This document shows positions 9,196 to 17,647 of a stretch of DNA of 52,260 nt, in pieces. The translations under genes were made by a program, and so were the position numbers. Within the stretch, counting starts at the first letter, position 1. Every line of letters starts with the position of its first letter. Location of the stretch: assembly GCA_027038175.1 (NCBI GenBank), contig JALVYB010000032.1:1-52260 (forward strand). The letters are read 5' to 3'. Source of the DNA: Caldifarciminota bacterium. GTDB lineage: Bacteria; Hydrothermota; Hydrothermia; UBA1063; CAJXJZ01. The notes beneath the pieces are model-generated. The model was not told the DNA's origin. It saw only the letters and a list, made by a program, of their open reading frames with translations, and searched no databases.

Positions 9196-10178
9196 CAGAA
9201 ATTCACTCCTGTTGTTATTACATGAGAAACTCCAAGATAACCCATTTGTTCGGCAGTATAGGAGATATAAAAGCCTCTATGCAACGAAATTTCCTTATGT
9301 ACTGTGAATCCAAAATTTACACCTTTTGAGAAATAAGAATCGCCCATGGGTGTATTATTAAGCCTGAATCCAATATTAAAAGAGGCATAGTCCACAGGTA
9401 TAAAGGAAAATCCCATTTTAAACTCCTCAACATCATCCGAGGGTTTTTCTATTTCAAATGCTCCAAGTAACCAGTCTTTTAACTTGCCCTTTGCTCCTAT
9501 TCTGTATATCACTGGTACTGAATAGGAGTCATAATTCACCGTGTCACCACTTTCAGAAATGTAATTTCCTTTAAGGGAAAAATCAGGCCCAAGATTTGAA
9601 AGGGAAACCCCGATCTGGACATCTCTATATCCAACCTCATACAGTGTTCCAACGTCCAATAGCCCCGTATATCCATATTCTCCTGCGAGGTTTTCATACG
9701 CAAACTTAAATGTAAGTCCGAAAGCGAACCTGTCCGAGACATTCCTTGAATACACAAGACCAAGAGCGACATCGCTGCTTGTTATATACCGTCCTGTTCC
9801 ATAAGGATGGTTTTCATCTGTTTCTTCAAAATACCCACTTGATAGACCAAGCATATAAAGACCTACTCTCTGGTATTTTCCAATAGATTTTATTCCACCA
9901 ATATAAGCGTAATTCTGGTCAACGACCCATCTTCTATAGGTAATGGCAAAAGAGTTTCTCGATTTAACGAAACTTGCAAGAGATGGATTCCAGTAAAGAC
10001 ATGTTGCATCGTTTGCCATAGATACACCCACACCCCCCATAGCCACCTGAGCACCACCAGGGGCTACTTTCAAAAATAGAAGAGATGTTGTTCCTTTTTT
10101 CTGCCCCCCTAAAAACTCAAATAAACTTCCCGCACCCAGGAAATTGAAACTTATAAAAATTAAGAAGAGCCACCTCAT
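9195..10178 (-). CDS. PorV/PorQ-like outer-membrane beta-barrel protein
   Basis: A 327-residue barrel protein. After a signal peptide (about residues 1-17) it has the family's opening: FLKVAPGGAQVAMGGVGVS followed by ATCLYWNPSLAS, the AMGGA...WNPA pattern of PorV/PorQ. The rest is a series of amphipathic strands ending near TTGVNF with a terminal phenylalanine, the usual outer-membrane assembly signal. PorV is the shuttle for C-terminal-tail substrates in type IX secretion; PorV-like proteins in other FCB-like phyla are less well understood. Its start overlaps the end of the TonB receptor gene (ATGA type). Confidence 0.8.
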   Translation of the reverse strand: MRWLFLIFISFNFLGAGSLFEFLGGQKKGTTSLLFLKVAPGGAQVAMGGVGVSMANDATCLYWNPSLASFVKSRNSFAITYRRWVVDQNYAYIGGIKSIGKYQRVGLYMLGLSSGYFEETDENHPYGTGRYITSSDVALGLVYSRNVSDRFAFGLTFKFAYENLAGEYGYTGLLDVGTLYEVGYRDVQIGVSLSNLGPDFSLKGNYISESGDTVNYDSYSVPVIYRIGAKGKLKDWLLGAFEIEKPSDDVEEFKMGFSFIPVDYASFNIGFRLNNTPMGDSYFSKGVNFGFTVHKEISLHRGFYISYTAEQMGYLGVSHVITTGVNF

Positions 10179-12763
10179 AGCATCACCTCCAATCCAAGAT
10201 ACACAGCCCTTCCCTGAAGATACCTTGCAGGGTTTAGCATATCCTTTTCCGTCTTGCGTGGTGGTAAAGGGTCCCCTGGTTCATAAGCCCTACCGGTTAT
10301 GGGATTTATATAGTATTCGTTTCTGTGATTGAGGAGATTCCTTATCTGTGCCCTGAGTTTTAACTTCGTACTTTTTAGCCTGATAGTTTTGGTAAATACC
10401 ACGTCAATCCTGTGCCACATTGGACCAGTTTTTGAATTAATTTCCCCTTTATTACCAAGTGTATCCATAGGAGTATATCTTCTACCAGACTTGGCAGAAA
10501 CCTGTAAACTTAGAGAGAAGTCACTGAGTATTCTCCTTCCCATTATTTTAAGATATTCACCTTTTCCATATACCAGATTCAGGTCCCCATAAAACTTAAA
10601 TGGTCTGTCCCATCTCAAATACCACTCCTTAAGAGACTCTTCTCCACCAAGCCAGTATGCATCTTCAGGTGAAGAGGAGCGTCCCTTATCCTGTGAAAGG
10701 GTAAGAGAGACACTCGAACCTATATGATGTTTCACAGCCCTATGGAATCTCAATTCCAGCCCTACTGACCTTGAATAATCTGAATTAAAGTACATCCAGT
10801 AGTCGGGATTGGGAGGTATGCCCTGTATCTTTCTCGCAGTGGGATAATTAAAAATATCTTTGTAATAGGCAGACATATTCAACTTTTCATAATCATTCAG
10901 GAGGTGAGATACTCCCATCTCATATGAGACTGAAACGATTTGATTGAGATTTGGATTTCCTACAAGTTCATAACTCGAAGAGGCCCTCGTTCCCAACTTT
11001 GAGTACACGTATTTAAGGTCCGGCAACTGTGTGAAATGACCATAAGAAAGATAGAATTTGTCGGCATCAGTTATAGGATAAGAAAAACCAAGCCTCGGAC
11101 TTATGTGTGCTTTAAAAACTCTCCCGTGTATGGTGAAATTATCGTTAAGATATGCTTCATACTCTTTTCTTATCTGGAAAGGAAGGTCAGTTCTCGAAAG
11201 CGCCCTATTTACTCCGTTATCCACATACTCACCAGGCTCCCAGAAATCAAGTCTTAGGCCTATATTGGCTATCATACCTGCAAAATGAATGGAGGACTGG
11301 ACATACGCTCCACCAGTTGTGGAGTGCGCACGATAAATATCGTGATTCAGTCCAAGCCCTGCACTTGTTGAATACCACGGATAGTCGATATCTACCCACT
11401 GAAGTTCATTTCTCTGAAGTAAAAGCCCTGTTTTACCCCGCACAATCTTGCTAAAAATCTTCGTATAATCAAACTTAAATGTATAGGTTTCAACGTAGTG
11501 GTCATGAAAATACGGGGCATCTCCAACATCATAAAAGTTATCCTGGGGATAGGTGTCCTGAAGTTCTATATACTCCTGCCACAATTTACCGTTAACATCG
11601 GCATGTAGATTTGTAAAGAACCTCGCAAGTTTAACATCGAAAAAGTTTTTGATATTAAATATATGATGGTAAGAAAGGGCTTCAGTGTTGGCATCTCTCG
11701 TAAAGGTGAGATAATTCTGAAGGATATTTATATATCTATACGGAAATCCATAAGAGAACGGATAATCTGACCTGTGATAAAAGTATCCCTGGTTTACCTC
11801 AAGGGACCTGGTAAAAAGATACGATAATTTATTTCCACTCTTTGACTGCCACGCTATTTTACCGGTTATCGAAAAGGTATTTTCTTCACGAGGAAAAGTC
11901 ATATCAGCAACACTTGAGTATAGGGAATCTGCATGAGGTAAATATGTATTATCCATCTTACCATACAGGCTCAAAAAGTATGAAACTTTGCCCTTTGTGG
12001 GAATAAATTTTATAGGTCCCTGCACACTTAGACTCGCTATATCAAGGTCTGTATATCTTCTAAACCCAAGATTGTCTGTTTTGTAACTCGCAAATAGAGA
12101 AAATCTATCAGCCACATCTTTTATATGATATTTTATAATTCCGGAAGCAGCCTGCCCATACTCTGCATTGTAACCGCCTATTTCAGCCTCAACTTCTGAT
12201 ACGGCGTTTTTAGGAATAAAAATTCCAAAAGCACTTCCAGAAAGAGGGTCTTTTATGGGAATGCCATCAAGCATTAGCATAACCTCATTACTTCTACTAC
12301 CCCTTATGTGGATTTCGGTACCTCGAGAAACCGCTCCAATGCGTTTTGCAACAGCCTCTTGAATATTTGTGGCTATATCCTCCTCAATAGCATTCTTACC
12401 AATAGACCTTACGGTAGAAGAAACATCCTTTTCTATTTCCACCTCTTTTTTAGCCTTGACTACCTGTTCGGGCATTTCAATACTCTGTTCTTTGAGATAG
12501 AAGTTCATCTCAAGCGTCTTCGTTATTTTTACCTTTTTGATCTCATCTTTGTAGCCAATCATGGACACCTTTATTGTGTACTCTCCTCCCTTAGGCACAA
12601 CGATTTCATAGTATCCATCCATATCTGTCATTGTCCCTCTGTTTATCTCAAGAAGTACTACGCCTGCCCCGGGGAGAGGTTCCCCCGTGAGCGCATCAAA
12701 TACCTTCCCCACAATCTTTATATTTGATGCGCTTATAAGCAAAAACAGTATTAATGGACTCAA
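10175..12763 (-). CDS. TonB-dependent receptor with N-terminal carboxypeptidase-regulatory-like domain
   Basis: An 862-residue outer-membrane receptor. The signal peptide is followed by a CarboxypepD_reg-like domain (about 18-95; GKVFDALTGEPLPGAGVVL, DGYYEIVVPKGGEY). A plug domain (about 115-215) follows, with IHIRGSRSNEVMLMLDGIPI and YNAEYGQAASGII, then a long 22-strand-type barrel with many aromatic strands. The likely start is TTG at 12763: a GGAGG lies 6 bases before it and no nearby ATG fits. The substrate is unknown. The partners downstream (PorV-like, propeller lipoprotein, tail-bearing protein) differ from a classic SusCD pair. The gene is 15 bases after coaD, in the same transcription unit. 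Confidence 0.88.
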   Translation of the reverse strand: MSPLILFLLISASNIKIVGKVFDALTGEPLPGAGVVLLEINRGTMTDMDGYYEIVVPKGGEYTIKVSMIGYKDEIKKVKITKTLEMNFYLKEQSIEMPEQVVKAKKEVEIEKDVSSTVRSIGKNAIEEDIATNIQEAVAKRIGAVSRGTEIHIRGSRSNEVMLMLDGIPIKDPLSGSAFGIFIPKNAVSEVEAEIGGYNAEYGQAASGIIKYHIKDVADRFSLFASYKTDNLGFRRYTDLDIASLSVQGPIKFIPTKGKVSYFLSLYGKMDNTYLPHADSLYSSVADMTFPREENTFSITGKIAWQSKSGNKLSYLFTRSLEVNQGYFYHRSDYPFSYGFPYRYINILQNYLTFTRDANTEALSYHHIFNIKNFFDVKLARFFTNLHADVNGKLWQEYIELQDTYPQDNFYDVGDAPYFHDHYVETYTFKFDYTKIFSKIVRGKTGLLLQRNELQWVDIDYPWYSTSAGLGLNHDIYRAHSTTGGAYVQSSIHFAGMIANIGLRLDFWEPGEYVDNGVNRALSRTDLPFQIRKEYEAYLNDNFTIHGRVFKAHISPRLGFSYPITDADKFYLSYGHFTQLPDLKYVYSKLGTRASSSYELVGNPNLNQIVSVSYEMGVSHLLNDYEKLNMSAYYKDIFNYPTARKIQGIPPNPDYWMYFNSDYSRSVGLELRFHRAVKHHIGSSVSLTLSQDKGRSSSPEDAYWLGGEESLKEWYLRWDRPFKFYGDLNLVYGKGEYLKIMGRRILSDFSLSLQVSAKSGRRYTPMDTLGNKGEINSKTGPMWHRIDVVFTKTIRLKSTKLKLRAQIRNLLNHRNEYYINPITGRAYEPGDPLPPRKTEKDMLNPARYLQGRAVYLGLEVML

Positions 12764-12778
12764 ATTTTACCTCCTTTT

Positions 12779-13321
12779 TCAAAGACTCTGTTCGTGAGCA
12801 TCTCCTGTACCTTTTCTTTTAATTTCCTCTTTTTTCCTGTATAAAGCCTCTGCAACCACAGGTGGGACAAGACCATCAACCTTCCCGCCCAGTGTGGCTA
12901 TTTCCTTAACCAGCGATGCTGCAAGATATGCATATTCTTCTGAAGGAATAAGAAATACCGTTTCAATATTTCCATGAAGTCGCCTATTTATCCAGGCAAG
13001 TTTAAACTCATATTCGAAGTCAGAGACCGCCCTTAAGCCCCTTACTATTATGCTTGCACCTTCCTCTTTACAGAAATCCACGAGGAGTTTACCCTGAAGG
13101 GGTTTGACTTCTACATTTTCAAAATCTCTTACTGCCTCTTTAACGAAATCCATTCTCTCTTTTAAAGTAAAAAGCGTGTTCTTGTGTAAGGCTTCGGCTA
13201 CGGCTATTATAATTTTATCAAATATGCCACTTGCCCTTTTTATAATATCAACATGCCCATTCGTTATTGGATCAAAGCTCCCCGGATATACGGCGATAAT
13301 AGGTGAGGTATGTCTGTCCAA
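12779..13321 (-). CDS. coaD: Phosphopantetheine adenylyltransferase (CoaD)
   Basis: A 180-residue CoaD, which transfers AMP from ATP to 4'-phosphopantetheine in coenzyme A synthesis. The nucleotide-binding motif is VYPGSFDPITNGHVD with TNGH at residues 20-23. The C-terminal active-site segment YLAASLVKEIA matches the family's SSSxVKE motif. The start is TTG at 13321, chosen because AAGGAGG lies 6 bases upstream; this places the first 50 bases inside the end of rsmD. A shorter version would lose the conserved IAVYPGSF strand. Following rsmD directly is a very common bacterial arrangement. Confidence 0.95.
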   Translation of the reverse strand: MDRHTSPIIAVYPGSFDPITNGHVDIIKRASGIFDKIIIAVAEALHKNTLFTLKERMDFVKEAVRDFENVEVKPLQGKLLVDFCKEEGASIIVRGLRAVSDFEYEFKLAWINRRLHGNIETVFLIPSEEYAYLAASLVKEIATLGGKVDGLVPPVVAEALYRKKEEIKRKGTGDAHEQSL

Positions 13322-13826
13322 ACCTGACCTCCTTTATTTTTTCAAAGTATTTGCTCTCATGCACTGAGCTTTCTTCAAGAACAAAAATGCTGTATTCATT
13401 TACCACCTTAAAGACTCTCTTAAAAAGTTCTTCTATTTCCTTAAATCCATACGGAGGGTCCGCAAAGACAAAATCAAACCGCTCCTTTCTATCAATTAAA
13501 ATATTCAATCCCTTTTTAAAATTAGCCTTTATTATCTCAATCTTATCATTACCAAGCCCAAGTCGCCTTGCATTTTCTTTGATTATACCGACAGACTCCC
13601 TGCTTTTTTCTATAAAAACTACACTCTTTGCTCCTCTCGAGAGGGCCTCAAAACCTACAGCACCAGAGCCGGCAAAAACATCAAGTACACTCGCATCCTC
13701 AATGAAACTTCCAAGAGTATCAAAAAGAGAACGTTTTACTATAGATTGAGTTGGCCTTATCTTCTGGGATGTCTTAAGCGATATTCTCCTGTATATTCCA
13801 CCAGTGATTTCAATCCTGCTTCTCAT
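13272..13826 (-). CDS. rsmD: 16S rRNA (guanine966-N2)-methyltransferase RsmD
   Basis: A 184-residue RsmD-family methyltransferase. Visible are the N-terminal RPT motif (KIRPTQSIVKRSLFDTL), the SAM-binding VLDVFAGSGAVGFEALSRGA (about 47-66), and the catalytic DPPY at 123-126. It methylates guanine 966 of 16S rRNA during 30S assembly. The C-terminal segment containing TYLTYYRR matches the family's end, so the 50-base overlap with coaD is real rather than a misplaced stop. The start at 13826 overlaps the MscS gene by 17 bases. Confidence 0.94.
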   Translation of the reverse strand: MRSRIEITGGIYRRISLKTSQKIRPTQSIVKRSLFDTLGSFIEDASVLDVFAGSGAVGFEALSRGAKSVVFIEKSRESVGIIKENARRLGLGNDKIEIIKANFKKGLNILIDRKERFDFVFADPPYGFKEIEELFKRVFKVVNEYSIFVLEESSVHESKYFEKIKEVRFGQTYLTYYRRISGEL

Positions 13827-14601
13827 TCTCTATATGGACAACAACCTGAGGGAATGGAATCTCAATACCTTCCCTGTCAAGGGCTTCTTTTATACCCGTT
13901 ACTATGGAATCATAAGCAGTAAAGTATTCTTTCCGGTCTATCCATACAAGAATCCTTAAATTAACTGAGGAATCAGCAAGTTCCTTGGTCATAACAGTAT
14001 ATCCTGGCTCTTTTAAAACGTGAGGATTTGAATCAAGGAACCTCTCTATTACAGCCTTAGCCTTTTCTATATCTGCATCGTAGGAAATGCCAACAGTAAT
14101 ATCCAGCCTCCTTACATCAAACTTCGTATAGTTTTTAATGGAAGCCTTGAGTACAGTTTCATTTGGTATTCTAACAAGAACGTTGTCAAATGTCCTCATT
14201 GTAATTGACATGAGGTCAATTGAGAGAACCTCTCCCACGTAGCCATTTATCTCTATTGCATCACCTATCTTAAAAGGCTTCTCAAAGAGAATAAAGAAAC
14301 CCGATATTACATTTGATAGTGACGTTTGTGCTGCGAAACCTATTGCCACAGAAAAAAGTCCAAGAGAAGTAATTATTGTTTCTGGCTTTATCCCTATAAT
14401 TGAGAAAATTACCACAAGCCCTATAAGATATATAGTGTAGGCTGTGAGTTTTGACACGAGTTTTTGAGTATGTATATCACTCTTTTTGGTAACATTTTTC
14501 ACAAGTATTTTCTGGAAAATCTTATTAACTATCAGAGTCACAAGCCATGCAATGAAAACGTATAATACTTTTAGACCTATGAAAATCAGTTTTTCCTTCA
14601 T
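13810..14601 (-). CDS. Small-conductance mechanosensitive channel (MscS family)
   Basis: A 263-residue MscS-type channel that releases solutes on hypo-osmotic shock. Three membrane segments lie within about residues 5-115. The pore helix is Gly/Ala-rich (SLGLFSVAIGFAAQTSLSNV), and the beta domain entry FEKPFKIGDAIEINGYVGEV is diagnostic; the C-terminal alpha/beta domain contains DITVGISYDADIEKA. The start has GGAGAT a few bases upstream. It sits 11 bases after the DUF432-like gene, an arrangement I recall from archaea. It overlaps rsmD by 17 bases. Confidence 0.92.
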   Translation of the reverse strand: MKEKLIFIGLKVLYVFIAWLVTLIVNKIFQKILVKNVTKKSDIHTQKLVSKLTAYTIYLIGLVVIFSIIGIKPETIITSLGLFSVAIGFAAQTSLSNVISGFFILFEKPFKIGDAIEINGYVGEVLSIDLMSITMRTFDNVLVRIPNETVLKASIKNYTKFDVRRLDITVGISYDADIEKAKAVIERFLDSNPHVLKEPGYTVMTKELADSSVNLRILVWIDRKEYFTAYDSIVTGIKEALDREGIEIPFPQVVVHIENEKQD

Positions 14602-14612
14602 CCCAATCTCCT

Positions 14613-15290
14613 TTAGAACAAAAGCCCTTTTAAGGTTCTCTTTCCTAACCTGTAAATACCCATTTTCCTGGCATTTTCAATACCACGAAGTATTAATTCT
14701 GCACCTTCGTACGGAGATTCGTCCGTGTAATCGAGTTCCATATTACCGTCCTCTATTGTAATCTTCACAAGTTCGGTGTATATTATCCCTTCTTTGAGGA
14801 AAAGGCTTAACTGGTTGTAATCAATAAGTAGTTTATTCAAAACCCATTCATCGTTGTCTTTATTCTCAATGTCCATAGCAAGATAGGCTATATCTTTTCT
14901 TCCAACAGGAGACTTTGTTATTCCGCTCTGGTAATAATAAGCAAATTCGCCGTTATTGGGCTTCCCATAATACATTTTCTTGCGATTCCATAGCACGACA
15001 CGACCTATTAATATCTCATCCCTGCCACCTGAAGTAAGAACAGCATTGTATTCAAGTGGAATCGGGGCATATATTCTCTGCATAGCCTTCTCAGGTATAA
15101 CATACTCTCCAGAAAAATCAAGCAGTACAGGTAAATCCGTGGGAACAGGCTTGAGCATAAAGTTGTATGATTCAAAATCAGAACCAACGTAATACTTTTC
15201 TATAAGGGGACTCCCCTCTTTCAGGACACTAATCCTGTAAAAACCGTCTGAAATACGTTCTTTTTCAAATTTTACGCCTGTAAGTTCCAT
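14613..15290 (-). CDS. DUF432-like protein next to MscS
   Basis: About 225 residues from the ATG at 15290, which follows the upstream stop by one base. A GTG at 15311 in the same frame would overlap the neighbour and has no good ribosome site. The pattern LPVLLDFSGEYVIPEKA with IYAPIPLEY, then KMYYGKPNNGEFAYYYQSG and NDEWVLNKLLIDY, resembles the DUF432 family, which is mainly archaeal. No signal peptide or membrane segment is evident, so it should be cytoplasmic. Its function is unknown; its place beside the mechanosensitive channel suggests an accessory or regulatory role. The family call is from memory and moderate. Confidence 0.55.
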   Translation of the reverse strand: MELTGVKFEKERISDGFYRISVLKEGSPLIEKYYVGSDFESYNFMLKPVPTDLPVLLDFSGEYVIPEKAMQRIYAPIPLEYNAVLTSGGRDEILIGRVVLWNRKKMYYGKPNNGEFAYYYQSGITKSPVGRKDIAYLAMDIENKDNDEWVLNKLLIDYNQLSLFLKEGIIYTELVKITIEDGNMELDYTDESPYEGAELILRGIENARKMGIYRLGKRTLKGLLF

Positions 15291-15291
15291 A

Positions 15292-16338
15292 TTAGAATAC
15301 GTAAGATGCACCTATTCTTAGACCGGCTCCCTGATAACCAAAACTCATTGGCATCTTAACAAAAGCAGGGTCAGAGCCGTAGGAGACACCGTATACAGCA
15401 CCCTTGACAACGAGTCCAGAACCGTAAATAGGATAATAAAGTACTTCAATTCCTGCCTTTGTAGCCATTATAAATTTACTGCCCGAATCTACCGTACTGT
15501 TGTTTCTTGTATAATCCAGTGTAGCAGGTCCACCGCCTGCATCAAGGTTGATTCCCACTTCAATAATATCGTTTTTGTATAATCTAAAGCGCGTGGTAAC
15601 AAAACCAAGAAAACCATTTAGATTACACTCTCCAACCACATTGTTATTGTTATCAAGAACATCAGCTTTGCTCATAAGATATTCCAGTGCAATACCATGA
15701 GAGAAGAATTTAGACTGAAATACCCTGCCTTCAAGCACTATCTGAGGAATGATTTTACCCTTAATCTGAGTTGTATCGTCTGGATTGAAGGGTAACCCAT
15801 AAGCGGCCCCAATATTCAAACCAGCATAAAGCCCATATTTTTCTCCTGTTTCAAGGTACTGATGTTTTAAGTACCTGTTGATTGCCTCTATAAGGTCTTT
15901 CCTCATTCCCATTTTTGCACCAACTATAGCACCACCAATATTTCCCAAGACAGGTACAAGCGACCCCGGAACAAGCGCAAGAGTATAAGCATAGCCAATC
16001 TGATTTACGTGACCAAGGTATTTTGAAACTGTGGATTTAAATATGGGCTTTCCATTGTCAAAAACTGTAAGGAGAGGGTCGTTTTTGTTCGGATACTCAA
16101 GATAGGACGTGACTCTTATCAGCTCATCCATGGACATGGAGATTTCCTTAATAATGGTATCCCTGTATCCCATAGATGTCTGCTTGGTTGTGAACATTTT
16201 GATTGTCCCCTCATTATCACCCACTTCAATTTCAACCTTCAAAAGATGCGGGACGGCGAGGAAAGCACCTTTCTTATGGAGTTCTTTTCCTGAATATGTG
16301 GTCACGGACACAAGCATTGCAAGCAACACATTATACAT
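15292..16338 (-). CDS. Exported protein, probable outer-membrane barrel
   Basis: A 348-residue protein I do not recognise. A short hydrophobic N-terminus (MYNVLLAMLVSVTTYS) may be a signal peptide. Residues about 20-110 look like a soluble beta domain. A hydrophobic glycine-rich segment (about 112-145, ALVPGSLVPVLGNIGGAIVGAKMGM) follows. From about 165 there are alternating strands (YGLYAGLNIGAAYGLPF, AGLRIGASYVF) ending in phenylalanine, as in small outer-membrane barrels. It lies 17 bases downstream of apgM and is followed immediately by the DUF432-like gene. Confidence 0.6.
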   Translation of the reverse strand: MYNVLLAMLVSVTTYSGKELHKKGAFLAVPHLLKVEIEVGDNEGTIKMFTTKQTSMGYRDTIIKEISMSMDELIRVTSYLEYPNKNDPLLTVFDNGKPIFKSTVSKYLGHVNQIGYAYTLALVPGSLVPVLGNIGGAIVGAKMGMRKDLIEAINRYLKHQYLETGEKYGLYAGLNIGAAYGLPFNPDDTTQIKGKIIPQIVLEGRVFQSKFFSHGIALEYLMSKADVLDNNNNVVGECNLNGFLGFVTTRFRLYKNDIIEVGINLDAGGGPATLDYTRNNSTVDSGSKFIMATKAGIEVLYYPIYGSGLVVKGAVYGVSYGSDPAFVKMPMSFGYQGAGLRIGASYVF

Positions 16339-16355
16339 AAATCACCTCCATGTTT

Positions 16356-17561
16356 TCATGCTCCAAACTTTTTAAGCCTCCCTGCATTTGCAAGGACAAT
16401 CGGCATTAAATCAAAAGAGTATATCATGCCTAAATACCCATGTTTACATTCTCTCTCTGTAAATCTTTCAGCACTGTCCGCTCCTGCAAATTTTGAATAA
16501 AGAAGGAGGGGACTTGGATGCCATGAGTGTCCCTTCCACAGTGCAGGGGTTGAGTGGTCTCCGGTTATGACAAGCACATCAGGCTTTAATTTTAAAACTT
16601 CAGGGAGATATGAATCAAATTCCTCTATGTAATGTACCTTTTTTAAGAAATCCCCATCCTCTCCTGCCTTGTCAGTCCACTTGTAATGAATAAAGAAGAA
16701 ATCGTATTCATTCCACTTCTCTTTAAGGCTTTTTATAAGGTCATCAAACTTATCCCCTGCCTCAGGTGTATCCATGCCAACCAGTCTCGCAAGCCCTTTG
16801 TACATGGGATAATTGGCAAGAGCAAGGCTCCTTAATTTAAACTTTTTCGGGAATGGTTCAAGGTCAGGGAGTTCTGAAATGCCTCTTAAAAGAAATCCAT
16901 TGGCTCTCTTTTCATCCTTTATTGCTTTGTGTGCAATCTCAACAAACTTTTTCAAAATCCGCTCTGTCTTTTTTCCTTCCTCACACTCTGCTTTGACCTC
17001 AAGAGGTTTTACTCCAACTTCCTGTGGGTCAGTATCTGGAATACATGCAGAAAGTCCTTCACCTCTTAAAACAACCCCAAACCTGTATTCTTTCACAGGA
17101 AATACAAAAACCTCCACATCCTCTATCCTGCCACCAACTGCCTTCTTAATTTTCTCCAGAACTGGAATAGCCTCCTCTGTTGGGATTCTTCCAGCCCTTC
17201 TATCCTGTATCTTTCCTTCAGCATCAAGGGTGGCAAAATTGCATCTTATAGCAATATCACCTTTTTTGAGAGGGAAATTAACACCAAGTGCCTCAAGCAC
17301 CCCCCTTCCAACCTCTATAAAAGCAGGGTCGTATCCGAATAAACCGAAATGAGCAGGACCACTTCCGGGAGTTATTCCATGCCTTACGGGAATGGTTCTA
17401 CCTAATACGGACTTTTTTGCAAGGGCATCCAGGTTAGGGGTCCTGGCGTATTCAAGTTCAGTTTTAAATTCAAAATCCGGATGCGGCAGACCTCCAAGTC
17501 CATCGGCTATATAAAAAACAATTTTACTATCATTGGGGACAATCAACTCTTTCAAGTCCAT
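16356..17561 (-). CDS. apgM: Cofactor-independent phosphoglycerate mutase, archaeal type (ApgM)
   Basis: A 401-residue member of the alkaline-phosphatase superfamily that interconverts 3- and 2-phosphoglycerate. Motifs are VFYIADGLGG near the N-terminus (metal-binding aspartate), ARTPNLDALAKKS, and HGITPGSGPAHFGLFGYDP (catalytic serine region). Near the C-terminus are VLVITGDHSTPALWKGHSWH and the later His in ECKHGYLG (metal ligands). The length fits the archaeal-type enzyme (about 400) rather than GpmI (about 510). The ATG has GGAGG upstream and a good promoter. It appears to be the first gene of the long minus-strand run. Confidence 0.93.
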   Translation of the reverse strand: MDLKELIVPNDSKIVFYIADGLGGLPHPDFEFKTELEYARTPNLDALAKKSVLGRTIPVRHGITPGSGPAHFGLFGYDPAFIEVGRGVLEALGVNFPLKKGDIAIRCNFATLDAEGKIQDRRAGRIPTEEAIPVLEKIKKAVGGRIEDVEVFVFPVKEYRFGVVLRGEGLSACIPDTDPQEVGVKPLEVKAECEEGKKTERILKKFVEIAHKAIKDEKRANGFLLRGISELPDLEPFPKKFKLRSLALANYPMYKGLARLVGMDTPEAGDKFDDLIKSLKEKWNEYDFFFIHYKWTDKAGEDGDFLKKVHYIEEFDSYLPEVLKLKPDVLVITGDHSTPALWKGHSWHPSPLLLYSKFAGADSAERFTERECKHGYLGMIYSFDLMPIVLANAGRLKKFGA

Positions 17562-17588
17562 ATCAGCCTCCTAATTGAGTTAATAAGA

Positions 17589-17617
17589 ATTATAAAGTTT
17601 CAATCCTGTTATTTCAA
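17589..17617 (-). promoter_or_regulatory. Sigma70-type promoter of apgM and the downstream run
   Basis: Minus strand TTGAAA (17612-17617) and TATAAT (17589-17594) with 17 bases between. Transcription would start near 17582, leaving about 20 bases of leader with GGAGG. It overlaps, on the other strand, the promoter of the divergent nuclease gene. Confidence 0.65.
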
Positions 17618-17641
17618 AAGACAACGGCTTAACATTATACT
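17613..17641 (+). promoter_or_regulatory. Promoter of the HKD nuclease gene; predicts a leaderless mRNA
   Basis: TTCAAA (17613-17618), 17 bases, TATACT (17636-17641), then only 6 bases to the ATG at 17648. There is no ribosome site before the ATG. Transcription would begin at or next to the A of the start codon. The -35 box matches the consensus weakly. Confidence 0.5.
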
Positions 17642-17647
17642 TTTTCT

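Noticed and set aside
12779-13272. Shorter CoaD start that avoids the rsmD overlap
   Set aside because: It would remove the conserved VYPGSFDPITNGH nucleotide-binding motif; the TTG with strong ribosome site is better.
16813-17352. Long serine/proline-rich open frame antisense to apgM
   Set aside because: Low-complexity composition, no ribosome site and no homology pattern; it is a shadow of apgM codon bias. The same holds for other long antisense frames such as 12308-12727, 13303-13749 and 45461-45868.
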